From Rhizobium sp. NRK18 (GTDB lineage Bacteria > Pseudomonadota > Alphaproteobacteria > Rhizobiales > Rhizobiaceae), in the NCBI RefSeq assembly GCF_024385575.1, contig NZ_JANFMV010000001.1:3873681-3937680 (forward strand): a stretch of 64,000 bases of DNA, given 5' to 3'. The notes beneath the pieces were generated by a model. It was not told where the DNA came from. It was given only the letters and a program-made list of their open reading frames with translations, and did no database searches. The translations under genes and the position numbers were made by a program. Positions 46,515 through 55,538 of the stretch are shown here, piece by piece (position 1 is the first letter of the stretch; the number at the start of each line of letters is the position of its first letter).

Positions 46515-47222
46515 ATGACGGAAACGCTGGATGCCGCATCATTGACGGCCATTTCAGACCTGCCCGGTTCACTGGCGCAGCGTGTCTACCAATCGCTGCG
46601 CGACGCGATCCTGTCCCTTGCCGTGCCACCGGGCGCCGTCTTGCGGAAGAGCGTGATTTGCGAGGAACTCGGCGTTTCTCGGTCGCCCGTTTCGGAAGCG
46701 ATTGCCCGCCTGTCTTCCGAAGGGCTGGTTGACGTCATTCCACAGTCCGGGACGCGCGTGTCGCGCTTTTCCATCGATGAAATCCGCGAAGGCGCCTTCA
46801 TGCGGGAAGCGCTCGAGCTTGCTGCCGTCGCCAAGGTTGCGACCGATAGAACGCCCGAGCAACTGGCCCAGCTGACCCGCAACCTGCGCCTGATGGAGCT
46901 TCTTGCCGAAGACAACGATCAGGCCGGCTTCTACAAGGAAGACGAAGCCTTTCACGCCCTTCTGATGGAGTTTACCGGATTCCCCGGCCTCGCCGCCGCT
47001 GTGGCAACCATCTCGCTCAAGCTGAAGCGTCCGCGCATCCTGCTTCTGCCTTCGCCGGGCCGCTCCGCGGAAGTGGTCGCCGAGCACAGGGAGGTTCTGG
47101 AGGCGATTCGTGACGGCGATGCTGAAAAGGCCCAGGCCTCTCTCCGTTTCCACCTCAGCCAGCTGGTCCGACGTTTCGACTCGCTGGAAAAGCAACACCC
47201 CGAATTCTTCCGCCCGAAATAG
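46515..47222 (+). CDS. GntR-family (FCD subfamily) regulator of the L-fucose locus
   Basis: 235 residues from ATG 46515; earlier in-frame starts would run over the operator. N-terminal winged HTH: LAQRVYQSLRDAILSLAVPPGAVLRKSVICEELGVSRSPVSEAIARLSSEGLVDVIPQSG. The all-helical FCD domain (about 90-225) has the metal-ligand pattern with a D-x3-H near FYKEDEAFHALLMEFTG and later AEHREVLEAI and RFHLSQL histidines. Divergent from the transporter operon, it leads the rightward regulator-reductase-fucU group. A pathway acid such as a keto-deoxy-fuconate is the likely effector; inference only. Confidence 0.9.
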   Translation: MTETLDAASLTAISDLPGSLAQRVYQSLRDAILSLAVPPGAVLRKSVICEELGVSRSPVSEAIARLSSEGLVDVIPQSGTRVSRFSIDEIREGAFMREALELAAVAKVATDRTPEQLAQLTRNLRLMELLAEDNDQAGFYKEDEAFHALLMEFTGFPGLAAAVATISLKLKRPRILLLPSPGRSAEVVAEHREVLEAIRDGDAEKAQASLRFHLSQLVRRFDSLEKQHPEFFRPK

Positions 47223-47261
47223 GGCGGCAGCAACAACCAGAATTCCCCACGGGAGGACATC

Positions 47262-48314
47262 ATGAAACCATCCGACATCCGGCTCCTTAACGGGAGAACA
47301 AAGACACCCGTGCCGCTGACCCGCATGGGTTTTGGCGGCGCGCCGCTCGGCAATTTGTACCGCAAGATCAGCGAAGAGGACGCTCAGGCCGCGTTGCTCG
47401 CAGCCTATGAAGCCGGCGTGCGCTATTTCGATACGGCACCGCAATACGGCCTCGGGCGCTCGGAAGAACGCTTCGGCAAGGCGATGAAGGTCTTCGGGCG
47501 CGACAACATCCAGCTATCGACAAAGATCGGCCGGCTGCTTCTCGATTGCGAACCGCATGAAGTCACCCCAGAGGCCTTCGTCGATGTGCCGCAGAAACGC
47601 ATCGTTTTCGACTACACCTATGACGGGGTGATGCGCAGCTACGAGGCAAGCCGCCAGCGAATGGATATCCGCAATGCCGACATTCTGCTCGTTCATGACG
47701 TCGATGTCTTTTCCCAGGGATCGCAGGAGAAAAGCGACGAAAAGGTCCGCGAACTCTTCGACGGAGGCGGCTACAAGGCGCTGATCGAACTGCGTGACGC
47801 GGGCGAGATCGCCGCGATCGGCGCAGGCGTGAACGAATGGCAGGTTTGCGAACGCCTGCTCGGGCTGGGTGACTTCGACTGCTTCCTGCTCGCAGGCCGC
47901 TATACGCTTCTGGAACAGGAAGCGCTCGACAGCTTCCTGCCGCTCTGCGAACGCCGCGACGTCGGCATCATTCTCGGCGGCCCCTACAATTCCGGCATTC
48001 TCGCGACCGGGGCGATCGAGGGGGCGAAATACAATTATGCCCCCGCGCCGGAACCGATCCTGGAGCGCGTGCGCCGTATCGAAGAGGTCTGCAAGGCGCA
48101 CGACACGAAGTTGATCGCCGCCGCACTGCAATTCGTCTTCGGCCACCCCTGCGTCAAGACGGTCATCCCCGGAGCCGTCAACGCCGGCGAGGTGAAGGCG
48201 AATGCCGCGCTGCTAGAAACCACCATTCCCGACGGCTTCTGGTCCGACCTGAAGTCACAGGGCCTTGTCCGCCCGGATGCGCCGCTACCGACGGAGACCT
48301 CGCATGCTGCGTAA
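47262..48314 (+). CDS. Aldo/keto reductase, probable L-fucose (threo-aldose) 1-dehydrogenase
   Basis: 350 residues. AKR TIM barrel: MGFGGAPLGN, YFDTAPQYGLGRSEERFGKAM with the catalytic Asp and Tyr, STKIGRLL with the catalytic Lys, LVHDVDVF with the His, and the C-terminal coenzyme site VIPGAVNAGEVKANA. It belongs to the subfamily containing D-threo-aldose 1-dehydrogenase, L-fucose dehydrogenase and pyridoxal 4-dehydrogenase. Start ATG follows GGGAGGACATC. Its C-terminal codons overlap fucU by 11 bases. It would oxidise L-fucose to the lactone. Confidence 0.85.
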   Translation: MKPSDIRLLNGRTKTPVPLTRMGFGGAPLGNLYRKISEEDAQAALLAAYEAGVRYFDTAPQYGLGRSEERFGKAMKVFGRDNIQLSTKIGRLLLDCEPHEVTPEAFVDVPQKRIVFDYTYDGVMRSYEASRQRMDIRNADILLVHDVDVFSQGSQEKSDEKVRELFDGGGYKALIELRDAGEIAAIGAGVNEWQVCERLLGLGDFDCFLLAGRYTLLEQEALDSFLPLCERRDVGIILGGPYNSGILATGAIEGAKYNYAPAPEPILERVRRIEEVCKAHDTKLIAAALQFVFGHPCVKTVIPGAVNAGEVKANAALLETTIPDGFWSDLKSQGLVRPDAPLPTETSHAA

Positions 48315-48735
48315 CATACCGCAAATCCTGTCGCCGGAACTGCTCTACACGCTGCGCGCCATGGGCCATGGAGACGAGATCGTCATTGCCGACGCCAATT
48401 TCCCGGGCTCCAGCATCGGCCCGGATTGCCTGCGCCTCGACGGCATTTCGGCAACCGACACGATGAAGGCCATCCTGACCGTCATGCCGCTCGACACATA
48501 TGTGCCGGATCCGGCGCTGACCATGCAGGTGGTGGGCGAACCGGACGCGGTGCCCGAGGTCGTTGCGGAGTTCCAGTCACTGATCAATTCGACCGCCGAC
48601 AACCCGGCAAAGATCGGCACCCTGGAGCGTTTCGCCTTTTACGAACGCGCCAGCAATGCCTTCGCGATCGTCCAGACCGGCGAACAGCGGCTTTACGGCA
48701 ATATCATCCTGAAAAAGGGCGTCATCGGCCCGTAA
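48304..48735 (+). CDS. fucU: L-fucose mutarotase (RbsD/FucU family)
   Basis: 143 residues. It interconverts the alpha and beta anomers of L-fucose. Family marks are ELLYTLRAMGHGDEIVIADANFPG (catalytic His in the GHGDE turn), LDGISATDTMKAILTVMPLDTYV, ERFAFYERASNAFAIVQTGE and the closing YGNIILKKGVI. The gene starts inside the last codons of the aldo/keto reductase gene, so they are translationally coupled. Its presence is the strongest single pointer to L-fucose as the substrate of the whole locus. Confidence 0.93.
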   Translation: MLRNIPQILSPELLYTLRAMGHGDEIVIADANFPGSSIGPDCLRLDGISATDTMKAILTVMPLDTYVPDPALTMQVVGEPDAVPEVVAEFQSLINSTADNPAKIGTLERFAFYERASNAFAIVQTGEQRLYGNIILKKGVIGP

Positions 48736-48750
48736 TCGACGCCCAAATGA

Positions 48751-48790
48751 AGCCGCCGCTCCCGGTTATCCGGCGGGCGGCGGCTTTTTC
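48751..48790 (+). terminator. Rho-independent terminator after fucU
   Basis: AGCCGCCGC (48751-48759) pairs with GCGGCGGCT (48777-48785), followed by TTTTT. It lies 15 bases after the fucU stop and before the leftward ugd gene. Confidence 0.88.
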
Positions 48791-48795
48791 GCGTC

Positions 48796-49965
48796 CTAGA
48801 GGTCACCGCCGAAGATGTCGCGGGTGTAAACCTTGTCCTTGACGTCATCGAGTTCCGGATGGAACCGGTTTGCCAGGACCACGTCCGACATCGCCTTGAA
48901 CTCTTCCAGATCGCGCACGACGCGGGAATGGAAGAATTCCTCTTCCTTCATCGCCGGCTCGTACAGCACGACATTGATGCCCTTGGCCTTGATGCGCTTC
49001 ATCACGCCCTGGATGGAGGAATCACGGAAATTGTCCGACTCAGCCTTCATCGTCAGACGGTAGATGCCGACGACGCGCGGGTTCAGGCGGATGACGCTTT
49101 CTGCAACGAAATCCTTGCGGGTCGAGTTCGCCTCAACGATGGCGCGGATCAGGTTCTGCGGCACGTCGCTGTAATTGGCCAGCAACTGCTTGGTATCCTT
49201 CGGCAGGCAGTAGCCGCCATAGCCGAAGGACGGATTGTTGTAATGCGTGCCGATGCGCGGATCGAGGCTGACCCCGCTGATGACTTCCGAGGCATTCAGC
49301 CCGTGCGTGGCGGCATAGGTGTCGAGCTCGTTGAAGTAGGCAACGCGCATGGCAAGGTACGTGTTGGCGAACAGCTTGACCGCCTCGGCCTCGCTCGAGC
49401 CGGTGAAGAGAACCGGAATATCCTGCTTGATGGCGCCCTGGCAGAGAAGGTCGGCAAACACCCTGGCGCGCTCGGACCGCTCACCCACAACGATACGCGA
49501 GGGGTGCAGGTTGTCGTAAAGCGCCCGGCCCTCACGCAGGAATTCCGGCGAGAAGATGATGTTGTCCGACTTGAACATGCGGCGGACCGAATCCGTGTAG
49601 CCGACGGGGATGGTCGACTTGATGACGATCGTAGCTGACGGATTGACGGAGATCGCATCACGGATCGCCGCCTCGACGGCACGGGTGTCGAAATGGTTGG
49701 TCACCGGATCGTAATTGGTCGGCGTCCCGATGATGACAAAATCGGCACCGGCATAGGCGTCGTTGATATCGGTCGTAGCGCGGAGGTTGAGCTCCTTCGT
49801 CGCCAGGTATTCCTCGATCTCCCTGTCCACCAGCGGCGAGACGCGGCGATTGATCATGTCGACGCGGCTTTCGGAAATATCGACGCCGACGACCTCATTG
49901 TGCTGCGCCAGCGTGATGGCGTTGGAAATGCCCACATAGCCGAGACCGGCAACCGTAATTTTCAT
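48796..49965 (-). CDS. ugd: UDP-glucose 6-dehydrogenase
   Basis: 389 residues from ATG 49965 ([12 protein letters not shown]), with GGAG six bases upstream; a start at 49977 adds four. Oxidises UDP-glucose to UDP-glucuronate in two NAD-dependent steps for exopolysaccharide and lipid modification. NAD motif [37 protein letters not shown], and the catalytic Cys near 252 in [16 protein letters not shown]. It is the short E. coli Ugd type, and the similarity runs to the last residues ([10 protein letters not shown]). Monocistronic between convergent fucU and the copA end. Confidence 0.95.
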   Translation of the reverse strand: MKITVAGLGYVGISNAITLAQHNEVVGVDISESRVDMINRRVSPLVDREIEEYLATKELNLRATTDINDAYAGADFVIIGTPTNYDPVTNHFDTRAVEAAIRDAISVNPSATIVIKSTIPVGYTDSVRRMFKSDNIIFSPEFLREGRALYDNLHPSRIVVGERSERARVFADLLCQGAIKQDIPVLFTGSSEAEAVKLFANTYLAMRVAYFNELDTYAATHGLNASEVISGVSLDPRIGTHYNNPSFGYGGYCLPKDTKQLLANYSDVPQNLIRAIVEANSTRKDFVAESVIRLNPRVVGIYRLTMKAESDNFRDSSIQGVMKRIKAKGINVVLYEPAMKEEEFFHSRVVRDLEEFKAMSDVVLANRFHPELDDVKDKVYTRDIFGGDL

Positions 49966-50121
49966 GCCCTGCTCCAAATGTCGCGCGTTCGGGCCGGGTC
50001 CAGCGCGCGCACCCGGCGGCGCTGTCGTCTATCCAGCCCGCGCGACATTCGTGTGACGCGGAAGCTGCCGGCGGAAAGCGATTTCCTGTTGCGCGCCAGC
50101 AATCATATCCGACCGGTCAGG

Positions 50122-52599
50122 TCAAGGTTTCACCGTCATCGGAGGCGCCTCGGCAAGGACAGGCCGCACGAAGCGCAGACGCAGCGCATTGGTCAGCACG
50201 AAGACCGAGGAAAGAGCCATGGCACCGGCGGCAATCACCGGCGACAGCAGGATGCCATAGACCGGATAGAGCACGCCGGCCGCGACGGGGATGAGAAGCA
50301 CGTTATATCCGAAGGCCCAGAAAAGGTTCTCCTTGATATTGCGCATGGTCCGCCGACTGATGTCGAAGGCGTTGACGACCCCGCCGAGCTCTCCCGACAT
50401 CAGCACGACATCGGCGCTTTCGATCGCCACATCCGTTCCCGTGCCGATGGCGAGACCGACATCGGCGCTGGCGAGCGCCGGAGCGTCGTTGATCCCGTCG
50501 CCGACAAAGGCGAGCTTGCCGTGCGCCGTCTGCAAACGTTTGAGCGCCTGCACCTTGCCGTCCGGCAGTACCTCTGCGACCACATCGTCGATCCCGAGTT
50601 CGGCGGCGATCGCCTCCGCCGTGCGCCGATTGTCGCCGGTAATCATCGCGATCTTCAATCCGAGGCGGTGCAGCGCGTCAACCGTCGCGCGCGCCGACGG
50701 CTTGACGGGATCGGCAACACCCATCGCAGCGGCCGCGCGACCGTCGATTGCCGCGTAAAGCGGGCTGCGCCCGGCAGTACCAAACGTCGCGCCCGCCTCG
50801 GCGAGCGAACCGAGCGCGATGCCCTCGGAGCCGAGAAGCCTGTCGGCCCCGACCAGAACCTCACGGCCGTCGATGGTGCCCTTCAACCCCATGCCGGTGA
50901 CGGAGGTGAAATTCTGCACCTCAGACCTCGCCAGCCCCTGCGCGTCGGCAGCCCGGGTGATGGCTGCGGCGATCGGGTGTTCGGACAGGCTTTCGAGGGA
51001 TGCGACGAGGCGCAGGACCTCGGCCTCCTCCATGCCGTCAGCGACCGTGATATCCGTAAGCTCGGGCCGACCGATGGTCAGCGTGCCGGTCTTGTCGAAG
51101 GCGACGATCTGGCTTTCGTGCAGCGACTGGAGGGCGTCACCCTTGCGAAAGAGGACGCCGAGTTCTGCCGCCCGGCCGCTGCCGACCATGATCGAGGTCG
51201 GCGTCGCGAGACCCATGGCGCAGGGGCAAGCAATGATCAGAACGGCGACGCCGGCGACCAGCGCATAGGTGAGATCGGGACCGAAGAGGAGCCAGACCGC
51301 AATGGTCGCGATCGCTGCGGCAATGACGGCCGGAACGAACCAGGAGGTGATACGGTCGACCATGCCCTGTATCGGCAGCTTGGCGCCCTGGGCCTGCTCG
51401 ACCATGCGGATGATCTGCGACAGCATCGTATCGGACCCGACCTTGGTCGCCCGGAAGGTGAACGAGCCCGTGCCGTTGACCGTGCCGCCGGTGACCGCCG
51501 CCCCTTCGCGCTTTTCGACCGGCGCCGGTTCGCCGCTGATCATGCTTTCGTCGACGAAGGAGTGTCCCTGCACGACCTCGCCATCCACGGCGATCTTCTG
51601 GCCGGGCAGAACCCGGATGACGTCACCCACGACAATGTTATCAATGGAAAGCTCAACGAAGGCCCCATCGCGCTCGACCTGCGCCGTCTTCGCCTGCAGG
51701 CCGATGAGCTTGCGGATGGCTTCGCCCGTCTGCCCCTTGGCGCGGGCCTCGAGATATCGGCCGACAAGAATCAGGACGACGATCATAGCGCCTGCTTCGT
51801 AATAGACGTTGCGGGTGCCTGGCGGCAGAAGACTAGGGAAGAACGTGGCGACGACCGAGAAGCCCCAGGCGGCGGAGGCGCCGAGCGCGACCAGCGAGTT
51901 CATGTCAGGGGCGGCCTTGAACAAGGCAGGAATGCCGATCGTGAAGAAGCGCCGGCCGGGCCATATGAGCACGATCGTGGTCAGGACGAACTGGATGATC
52001 CAGCTCGCCTGCATGCCGATCGTCGCATGCAGCCACTCGTGAAAGGCAGGAACGGCGTGGCCGCCCATTTCCATCACGAAGACCGGCAATGTCAGAAGCC
52101 CGGCGATGATCGCCTTCTTCTTCAGCTCGGCCGCTTCGCCTGCCTTCCGGTCCCTGCCCTCGTCGGCAGCGGTGCTCGACTTCAGCTTCGCCGGGTATCC
52201 GGCCTTTGCCGACGCCTCGATCAGTTGCCGCGTCGAGACGGCACCATCGACGTAACGGACAGTCGCCGTTTCGGAGGCAAGGTTGACCGAAGCGTCCAAC
52301 ACACCGGGAACTGCCGAGAGCGCCTTTTCCACGCGCTTGACGCAGGAGGCGCAGGTCATCGAGTCAATCTCGAGACTGACGGTCTCTTCGGCTGCTTGAT
52401 AGCCAGCCTTTTCGAGCGCTGCGACGAGTGGCGCGCTGCCTGCAGAGCCGTCATATTCGACGCGTGCCGTTTCGGAGGCCAGATTGACCGAGGCGCCCCT
52501 GACGCCCGGCACCGCCGAGAGCGCTTTTTCGACGCGCTTCACGCAGGACGCGCAAGACATTCCGCCAACCTTGAGCGTCAGTGTTTCCGGTGCGGACAT
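50122..52599 (-). CDS. copA: Copper-exporting P1B-type ATPase
   Basis: 825 residues from ATG 52599. It pumps Cu(I) out of the cytosol. Two heavy-metal-associated domains with CxxC at 16-19 (MSCASC) and 83-86 (MTCASC), then eight membrane segments, the actuator [10 protein letters not shown], the membrane CPC metal site near 456, phosphorylation DKTGTLT near 501, SEHPIAAAI and [10 protein letters not shown]. The two N-terminal domains are almost identical over about 30 residues, suggesting a recent internal duplication. Its promoter has a CueR-like dyad. Divergent from copZ. Confidence 0.96.
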   Translation of the reverse strand: MSAPETLTLKVGGMSCASCVKRVEKALSAVPGVRGASVNLASETARVEYDGSAGSAPLVAALEKAGYQAAEETVSLEIDSMTCASCVKRVEKALSAVPGVLDASVNLASETATVRYVDGAVSTRQLIEASAKAGYPAKLKSSTAADEGRDRKAGEAAELKKKAIIAGLLTLPVFVMEMGGHAVPAFHEWLHATIGMQASWIIQFVLTTIVLIWPGRRFFTIGIPALFKAAPDMNSLVALGASAAWGFSVVATFFPSLLPPGTRNVYYEAGAMIVVLILVGRYLEARAKGQTGEAIRKLIGLQAKTAQVERDGAFVELSIDNIVVGDVIRVLPGQKIAVDGEVVQGHSFVDESMISGEPAPVEKREGAAVTGGTVNGTGSFTFRATKVGSDTMLSQIIRMVEQAQGAKLPIQGMVDRITSWFVPAVIAAAIATIAVWLLFGPDLTYALVAGVAVLIIACPCAMGLATPTSIMVGSGRAAELGVLFRKGDALQSLHESQIVAFDKTGTLTIGRPELTDITVADGMEEAEVLRLVASLESLSEHPIAAAITRAADAQGLARSEVQNFTSVTGMGLKGTIDGREVLVGADRLLGSEGIALGSLAEAGATFGTAGRSPLYAAIDGRAAAAMGVADPVKPSARATVDALHRLGLKIAMITGDNRRTAEAIAAELGIDDVVAEVLPDGKVQALKRLQTAHGKLAFVGDGINDAPALASADVGLAIGTGTDVAIESADVVLMSGELGGVVNAFDISRRTMRNIKENLFWAFGYNVLLIPVAAGVLYPVYGILLSPVIAAGAMALSSVFVLTNALRLRFVRPVLAEAPPMTVKP

Positions 52600-52631
52600 G
52601 GCCGGTTCCTTCCCTGCACAATTTCGATTGG

Positions 52632-52672
52632 CCCATAAAATAATCCTTCCCACAATGGGAAGGTCAATAGCG
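52632..52672 (-). promoter_or_regulatory. CueR-type promoter of copA
   Basis: Read leftward: TTGACC, then exactly 19 bases, then TATTTT. The spacer contains the dyad TTCCCA-TTG-TGGGAA (core on the plus strand at 52645-52663). MerR-family activators such as CueR work on promoters with this abnormally long 19-bp spacer. It ends about 35 bases before the copA ATG. Confidence 0.82.
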
Positions 52673-52705
52673 CCGACGAACGATTAGCGGAAACAACGAA
52701 TGGGC

Positions 52706-52736
52706 TTGACCTTCCCACCGTGGGAAGCCCTAAGTT
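52706..52736 (+). promoter_or_regulatory. CueR-type promoter of copZ
   Basis: TTGACC (52706-52711), a 19-base spacer holding the dyad CTTCCCA-CCG-TGGGAAG, then TAAGTT (52731-52736). It has the same architecture and half-sites as the copA promoter, about 50 bases away. copZ begins 54 bases downstream. Confidence 0.82.
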
Positions 52737-52789
52737 CAGTCACATGCAATCGGTATTGAGGCCGAACGGATCGAAAAAGGAGTATCATC

Positions 52790-53017
52790 ATGAATGCTGA
52801 CAGCACGCAGACGTCCACAGGCACGACAGTCTTTCATGTGCCGGACATGACCTGCAATCACTGTGTCGGAACAATCAAGTCGGCGCTCGCAGACCAGATG
52901 CCCGACGCTACGGTGGCGATCGACCTCGGCAAGGCAGAGGTCCGCGTCGGCGGCGACAAGGCGCGGGCCGAATCGATTATTCGCGATGCGGGATATACGC
53001 CAAGCGTCGTGGCCTGA
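52790..53017 (+). CDS. copZ: Copper chaperone, heavy-metal-associated domain protein
   Basis: 75 residues, one HMA (ferredoxin-like) domain with the metal-binding MTCNHC near residues 20-25, preceded by a 12-residue Ser/Thr-rich extension. Carries Cu(I) in the cytosol, presumably to CopA or the regulator. ATG 52790 follows AAGGAG. It is driven by a 19-bp-spacer promoter matching that of copA, so the two should be induced together by copper. The CNHC form differs from the ASC of the CopA domains. Confidence 0.88.
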   Translation: MNADSTQTSTGTTVFHVPDMTCNHCVGTIKSALADQMPDATVAIDLGKAEVRVGGDKARAESIIRDAGYTPSVVA

Positions 53018-53140
53018 CACTTTCTGCCGACCGGTCCTCGCGGAAGTTGGAGATGCCGAGCAGAGTGTGGGATACGGCGTAAAATTTGAAGTGACGGATC
53101 GGGCATATCGCCCGGTCACGAACCTGCCGAATGGCGGATC

Positions 53141-54286
53141 TTACTCTTCGCGCAGCTTGCGAACACGCTGGATGTGCTTGGTGAGCCGTTCCCTCGGCGT
53201 GAGGGGCTGACGCTTCTTGTCGGCAGCGGCAATAGACTGTTCCCAACGCGATTTCTGTGACGGCGGCCGTTCGCGCTCTTCCCGCACATTGCTGTTGCTG
53301 GCCCGCATGAACCAGCCTTCGGTTGCTGGTGAATCCACAGCGAAAAAGGCTTCCGCAGATTTTTGCTGCTGAAGGGGCGTGTTCTGCTGCACGGGCCTGC
53401 GTACAGGCGCCTCCTGCTGCTGCACAGGTCGAGGCCGTGCTGCCGCCGGTGCCTCCTGCTGCTGCACGGGGCGCGGCCGTATTGCTGCCGGTGCAACCGG
53501 GGCTGCGCGGCTTGGCAAGGGCGTGACGGCAGGCTTCGGCGCAAGCGCCGGCTGCGCCTCGCGGTCTCCGGCATCCCCGACCCGACCGACCAGGATGGAA
53601 TAAACGCGCAAAACCTTCTTCTGGATGAGATCGTGATCCGGTGACGCCTGGATGGCATCGCGGGCCTGCACGAATGTCGAGAACATGGCGTTGAAGAAGG
53701 TCCAGAAATTCTGCTCGCCGAAGTAATGATAATCTTCACGGACTGCGATCATCCGCTTCAGGTAATGGTCGATGCGCGCCATCGCCTCCACCTCGAGAAC
53801 GCCTGCGCCCATCACGGCCTCTGCGGCAGCCTGCACCGCTTCGACAGCATCTTCGATCTCGCTCTCGTCACTTTCGACAATCCCTTCGCTTTGCAACCGA
53901 AGCGAGATCGCCTCCAGGATTGCCAGATTGGTCGCCGAGAAGTGACGCTGGAAATGCGGTTCGGCGCGCGCGCCGAAATGTTTCGCCTCAAATGTATCGG
54001 CTACGAGGTCGAGGCATTCCATCCATCCGGTGCGGACGGAAAGTTTACGTAGGGGAAGGTGGCTGATCTCGACCTTGATGTCTTCGCACAGTCCGCGCAA
54101 ATTGTTCTGCAACGCGGCAAAAGACGAATACTGAAGAGATTGCGTAATATCTTCAATGACTTGCCAGACCATGACGGACTGGTGGGTGGCCACATGCGGA
54201 ATAATGGCCATCGCATTGCCCAATAATGCTGAGCACAAATTCTGAAGCCGCTCCGCTTTATCGACCAATTCAATGCCCCTGAACAA
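53141..54286 (-). CDS. Unknown protein with a QQQEAP repeat linker
   Basis: 381 residues if the TTG at 54286 is used; the next TTG at 54268 has AGGGG before it, and the first ATG is at 54211. There is an in-frame stop two codons before 54286, so no ATG start exists upstream. Residues 1-230 look mostly helical (repeated ALQNNL, AILEAISLRLQSEG, EAVEAVQAAAEAVM). A linker near 245-310 holds tandem RPRPVQQQEAP-type repeats, and the last 60 residues are strongly basic (KSRWEQSIAAADKKRQPLTPRERL, VRKLREE). No signal peptide or membrane segment. Not a family I recognise. Confidence 0.65.
   Translation of the reverse strand: MFRGIELVDKAERLQNLCSALLGNAMAIIPHVATHQSVMVWQVIEDITQSLQYSSFAALQNNLRGLCEDIKVEISHLPLRKLSVRTGWMECLDLVADTFEAKHFGARAEPHFQRHFSATNLAILEAISLRLQSEGIVESDESEIEDAVEAVQAAAEAVMGAGVLEVEAMARIDHYLKRMIAVREDYHYFGEQNFWTFFNAMFSTFVQARDAIQASPDHDLIQKKVLRVYSILVGRVGDAGDREAQPALAPKPAVTPLPSRAAPVAPAAIRPRPVQQQEAPAAARPRPVQQQEAPVRRPVQQNTPLQQQKSAEAFFAVDSPATEGWFMRASNSNVREERERPPSQKSRWEQSIAAADKKRQPLTPRERLTKHIQRVRKLREE
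53385..53480. repeat. Short tandem repeat inside the unknown gene
   Basis: The stretch CTCCTGCTGCTGCAC with following GGxCGxGGCCG recurs at about 53411 and 53453, with a partial copy at about 53381, and encodes the repeated Arg-Pro-Arg-Pro-Val-Gln-Gln-Gln-Glu-Ala-Pro unit. The period is about 42 bases. Length variation between strains would be expected. Confidence 0.6.
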
Positions 54287-54603
54287 TTTCTAACCCGTTA
54301 TATAATCAATACACGATTTCACCACATTGACGCCACACTTAATTTACACGCTTTAGTTACCATTTTTGGGCCTAATGATCTGCCTTCCGTAACGTCATGA
54401 TTTTTGGTATGCGCTTATTGCATATTGGAAATTTCTAATTCTCCGCCACAATCGCGGCCTCTCTGAAAATGGCATAGTGCAATTTGTCGCATGCCGTCGG
54501 ACGAGTCGTTTGGGACCACCCGAGCGAGAAAACGGGTCGAGACAAATTGCTCGCATGACGCGATTCGTTTGTTTGAAATTCAGTTTTGGCATTCAGGAAT
54601 ACG
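54287..54603. other. AT-rich divergent intergenic region
   Basis: 317 bases between the unknown 381-residue gene (leftward) and the probable regulator gene (rightward). It is AT-rich near 54300-54440 (TATATAATCAATACACG), suitable for promoters. The rightward half contains a 10-bp inverted repeat listed separately. No coding frame. Confidence 0.5.
54479..54550. promoter_or_regulatory. 10-bp inverted repeat upstream of the probable regulator
   Basis: GCAATTTGTC (54479-54488) is exactly mirrored by GACAAATTGC (54541-54550), with TCGCATG-like sequence next to each. The arms are 62 bases apart start to start and end 53 bases before the ATG at 54604. They could be paired operator sites for the adjacent protein. 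Inference only. Confidence 0.4.
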
Positions 54604-55518
54604 ATGAACTCACGCCCCACAGCAGCACAGCCCGCCGAATACGGAAAAACAACAGAATTTTCAGCCGCCGAGCTTGCCGCCCATCCGTTGTTCCCGGCAA
54701 TTGACCAGGATCTGGCACGCCATCTGATCGCCATTCACCGCGAGACGCCCAAACTTGCCCGGCTGAAGGCATCGCATCGCAAATGGCTGATGACGCAATC
54801 GCTGTTCACCCTCTGCCTGGAGCGCAACGAGGACGACCCGCTGTCGGGCCTGACGATTTCCCGCTTCATCGATGTTGCCACCTCGATCGGCGCCGTCAGC
54901 CGCAACACGGCGGAATCCTTCATCAAGGAAATGCTGACCTACAAGTTTCTCGAAAGGATACCGAACGACCGCGACAAGCGCTTTCAGATCCTGACGATCA
55001 CCGATATCAGCTACGATGCGATGGAAAGCTGGTTCAACGGGCACATGAAGGGCCTCGACCGCCTCGACGGCGGCAACCGGTTTGCGGTCTGCGCGAACGA
55101 TCCGCGAATATTCCGCATGTCACAGCCGCGTGCGGCCGACAGGCTCGTCAACAACCCGGTCTGGCGCCATCCGGCCGACAGCATCGGCGCCTTCCTGCAT
55201 TCCGACCTCGGCGGCATGGTGCTGCATGAACTCATGTCGCATATCACCGATTTCAGGACTGCGGACGACAGGATCCGCGTCGCCCAGATCTCCATCACCC
55301 AGATCGCGCGCACATATATGGTGTCCGCGTCGAACGTGAAGCGCATGTTCAAGCGGGCCGAGGATGCCGGCCATCTGACCTGGGGGGATGAAAGCCGGAA
55401 AAAGACGCTTTGGCTCTCCCGCGGTTTCATCGATGACTACCTCGGTTGGCAGGCGGAGAAATTCGCGGCCCTGGACGAAGCGTTTCATTGGAGCGTCGGA
55501 CAGTTGGCAGACGGCTGA
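54604..55518 (+). CDS. Probable winged-helix regulator, unknown family
   Basis: 304 residues from ATG 54604 (CAGGAATACG before it). Two regions look like winged helices of the MarR kind: about 75-130 (LTISRFIDVATSIGAVSRNTAESFIKEMLTYKFLERI, with NDRDKRFQILTITD as a wing) and about 215-275 (VAQISITQIARTYMVSASNVKRMFKRAEDAGHLTW, then RKKTLWLS). So it resembles a duplicated DNA-binding module. No sensor domain recognised. It is only 20 bases upstream of the amidase gene, and may control the unknown gene across the divergent gap. Confidence 0.65.
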   Translation: MNSRPTAAQPAEYGKTTEFSAAELAAHPLFPAIDQDLARHLIAIHRETPKLARLKASHRKWLMTQSLFTLCLERNEDDPLSGLTISRFIDVATSIGAVSRNTAESFIKEMLTYKFLERIPNDRDKRFQILTITDISYDAMESWFNGHMKGLDRLDGGNRFAVCANDPRIFRMSQPRAADRLVNNPVWRHPADSIGAFLHSDLGGMVLHELMSHITDFRTADDRIRVAQISITQIARTYMVSASNVKRMFKRAEDAGHLTWGDESRKKTLWLSRGFIDDYLGWQAEKFAALDEAFHWSVGQLADG

Positions 55519-55538
55519 TTTTGGGCCACAACTATACC

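Noticed and set aside
49693..52638. 981-codon open frame opposite copA and the end of ugd
   Set aside because: It runs across the intergenic region between ugd and copA and mirrors copA. The composition is rich in Arg, Asp and His, as expected of a shadow frame.
53385..53480. CRISPR-like array in the unknown gene
   Set aside because: Only two to three imperfect units with no unique spacers, in frame with a coding sequence, so it is a protein repeat.
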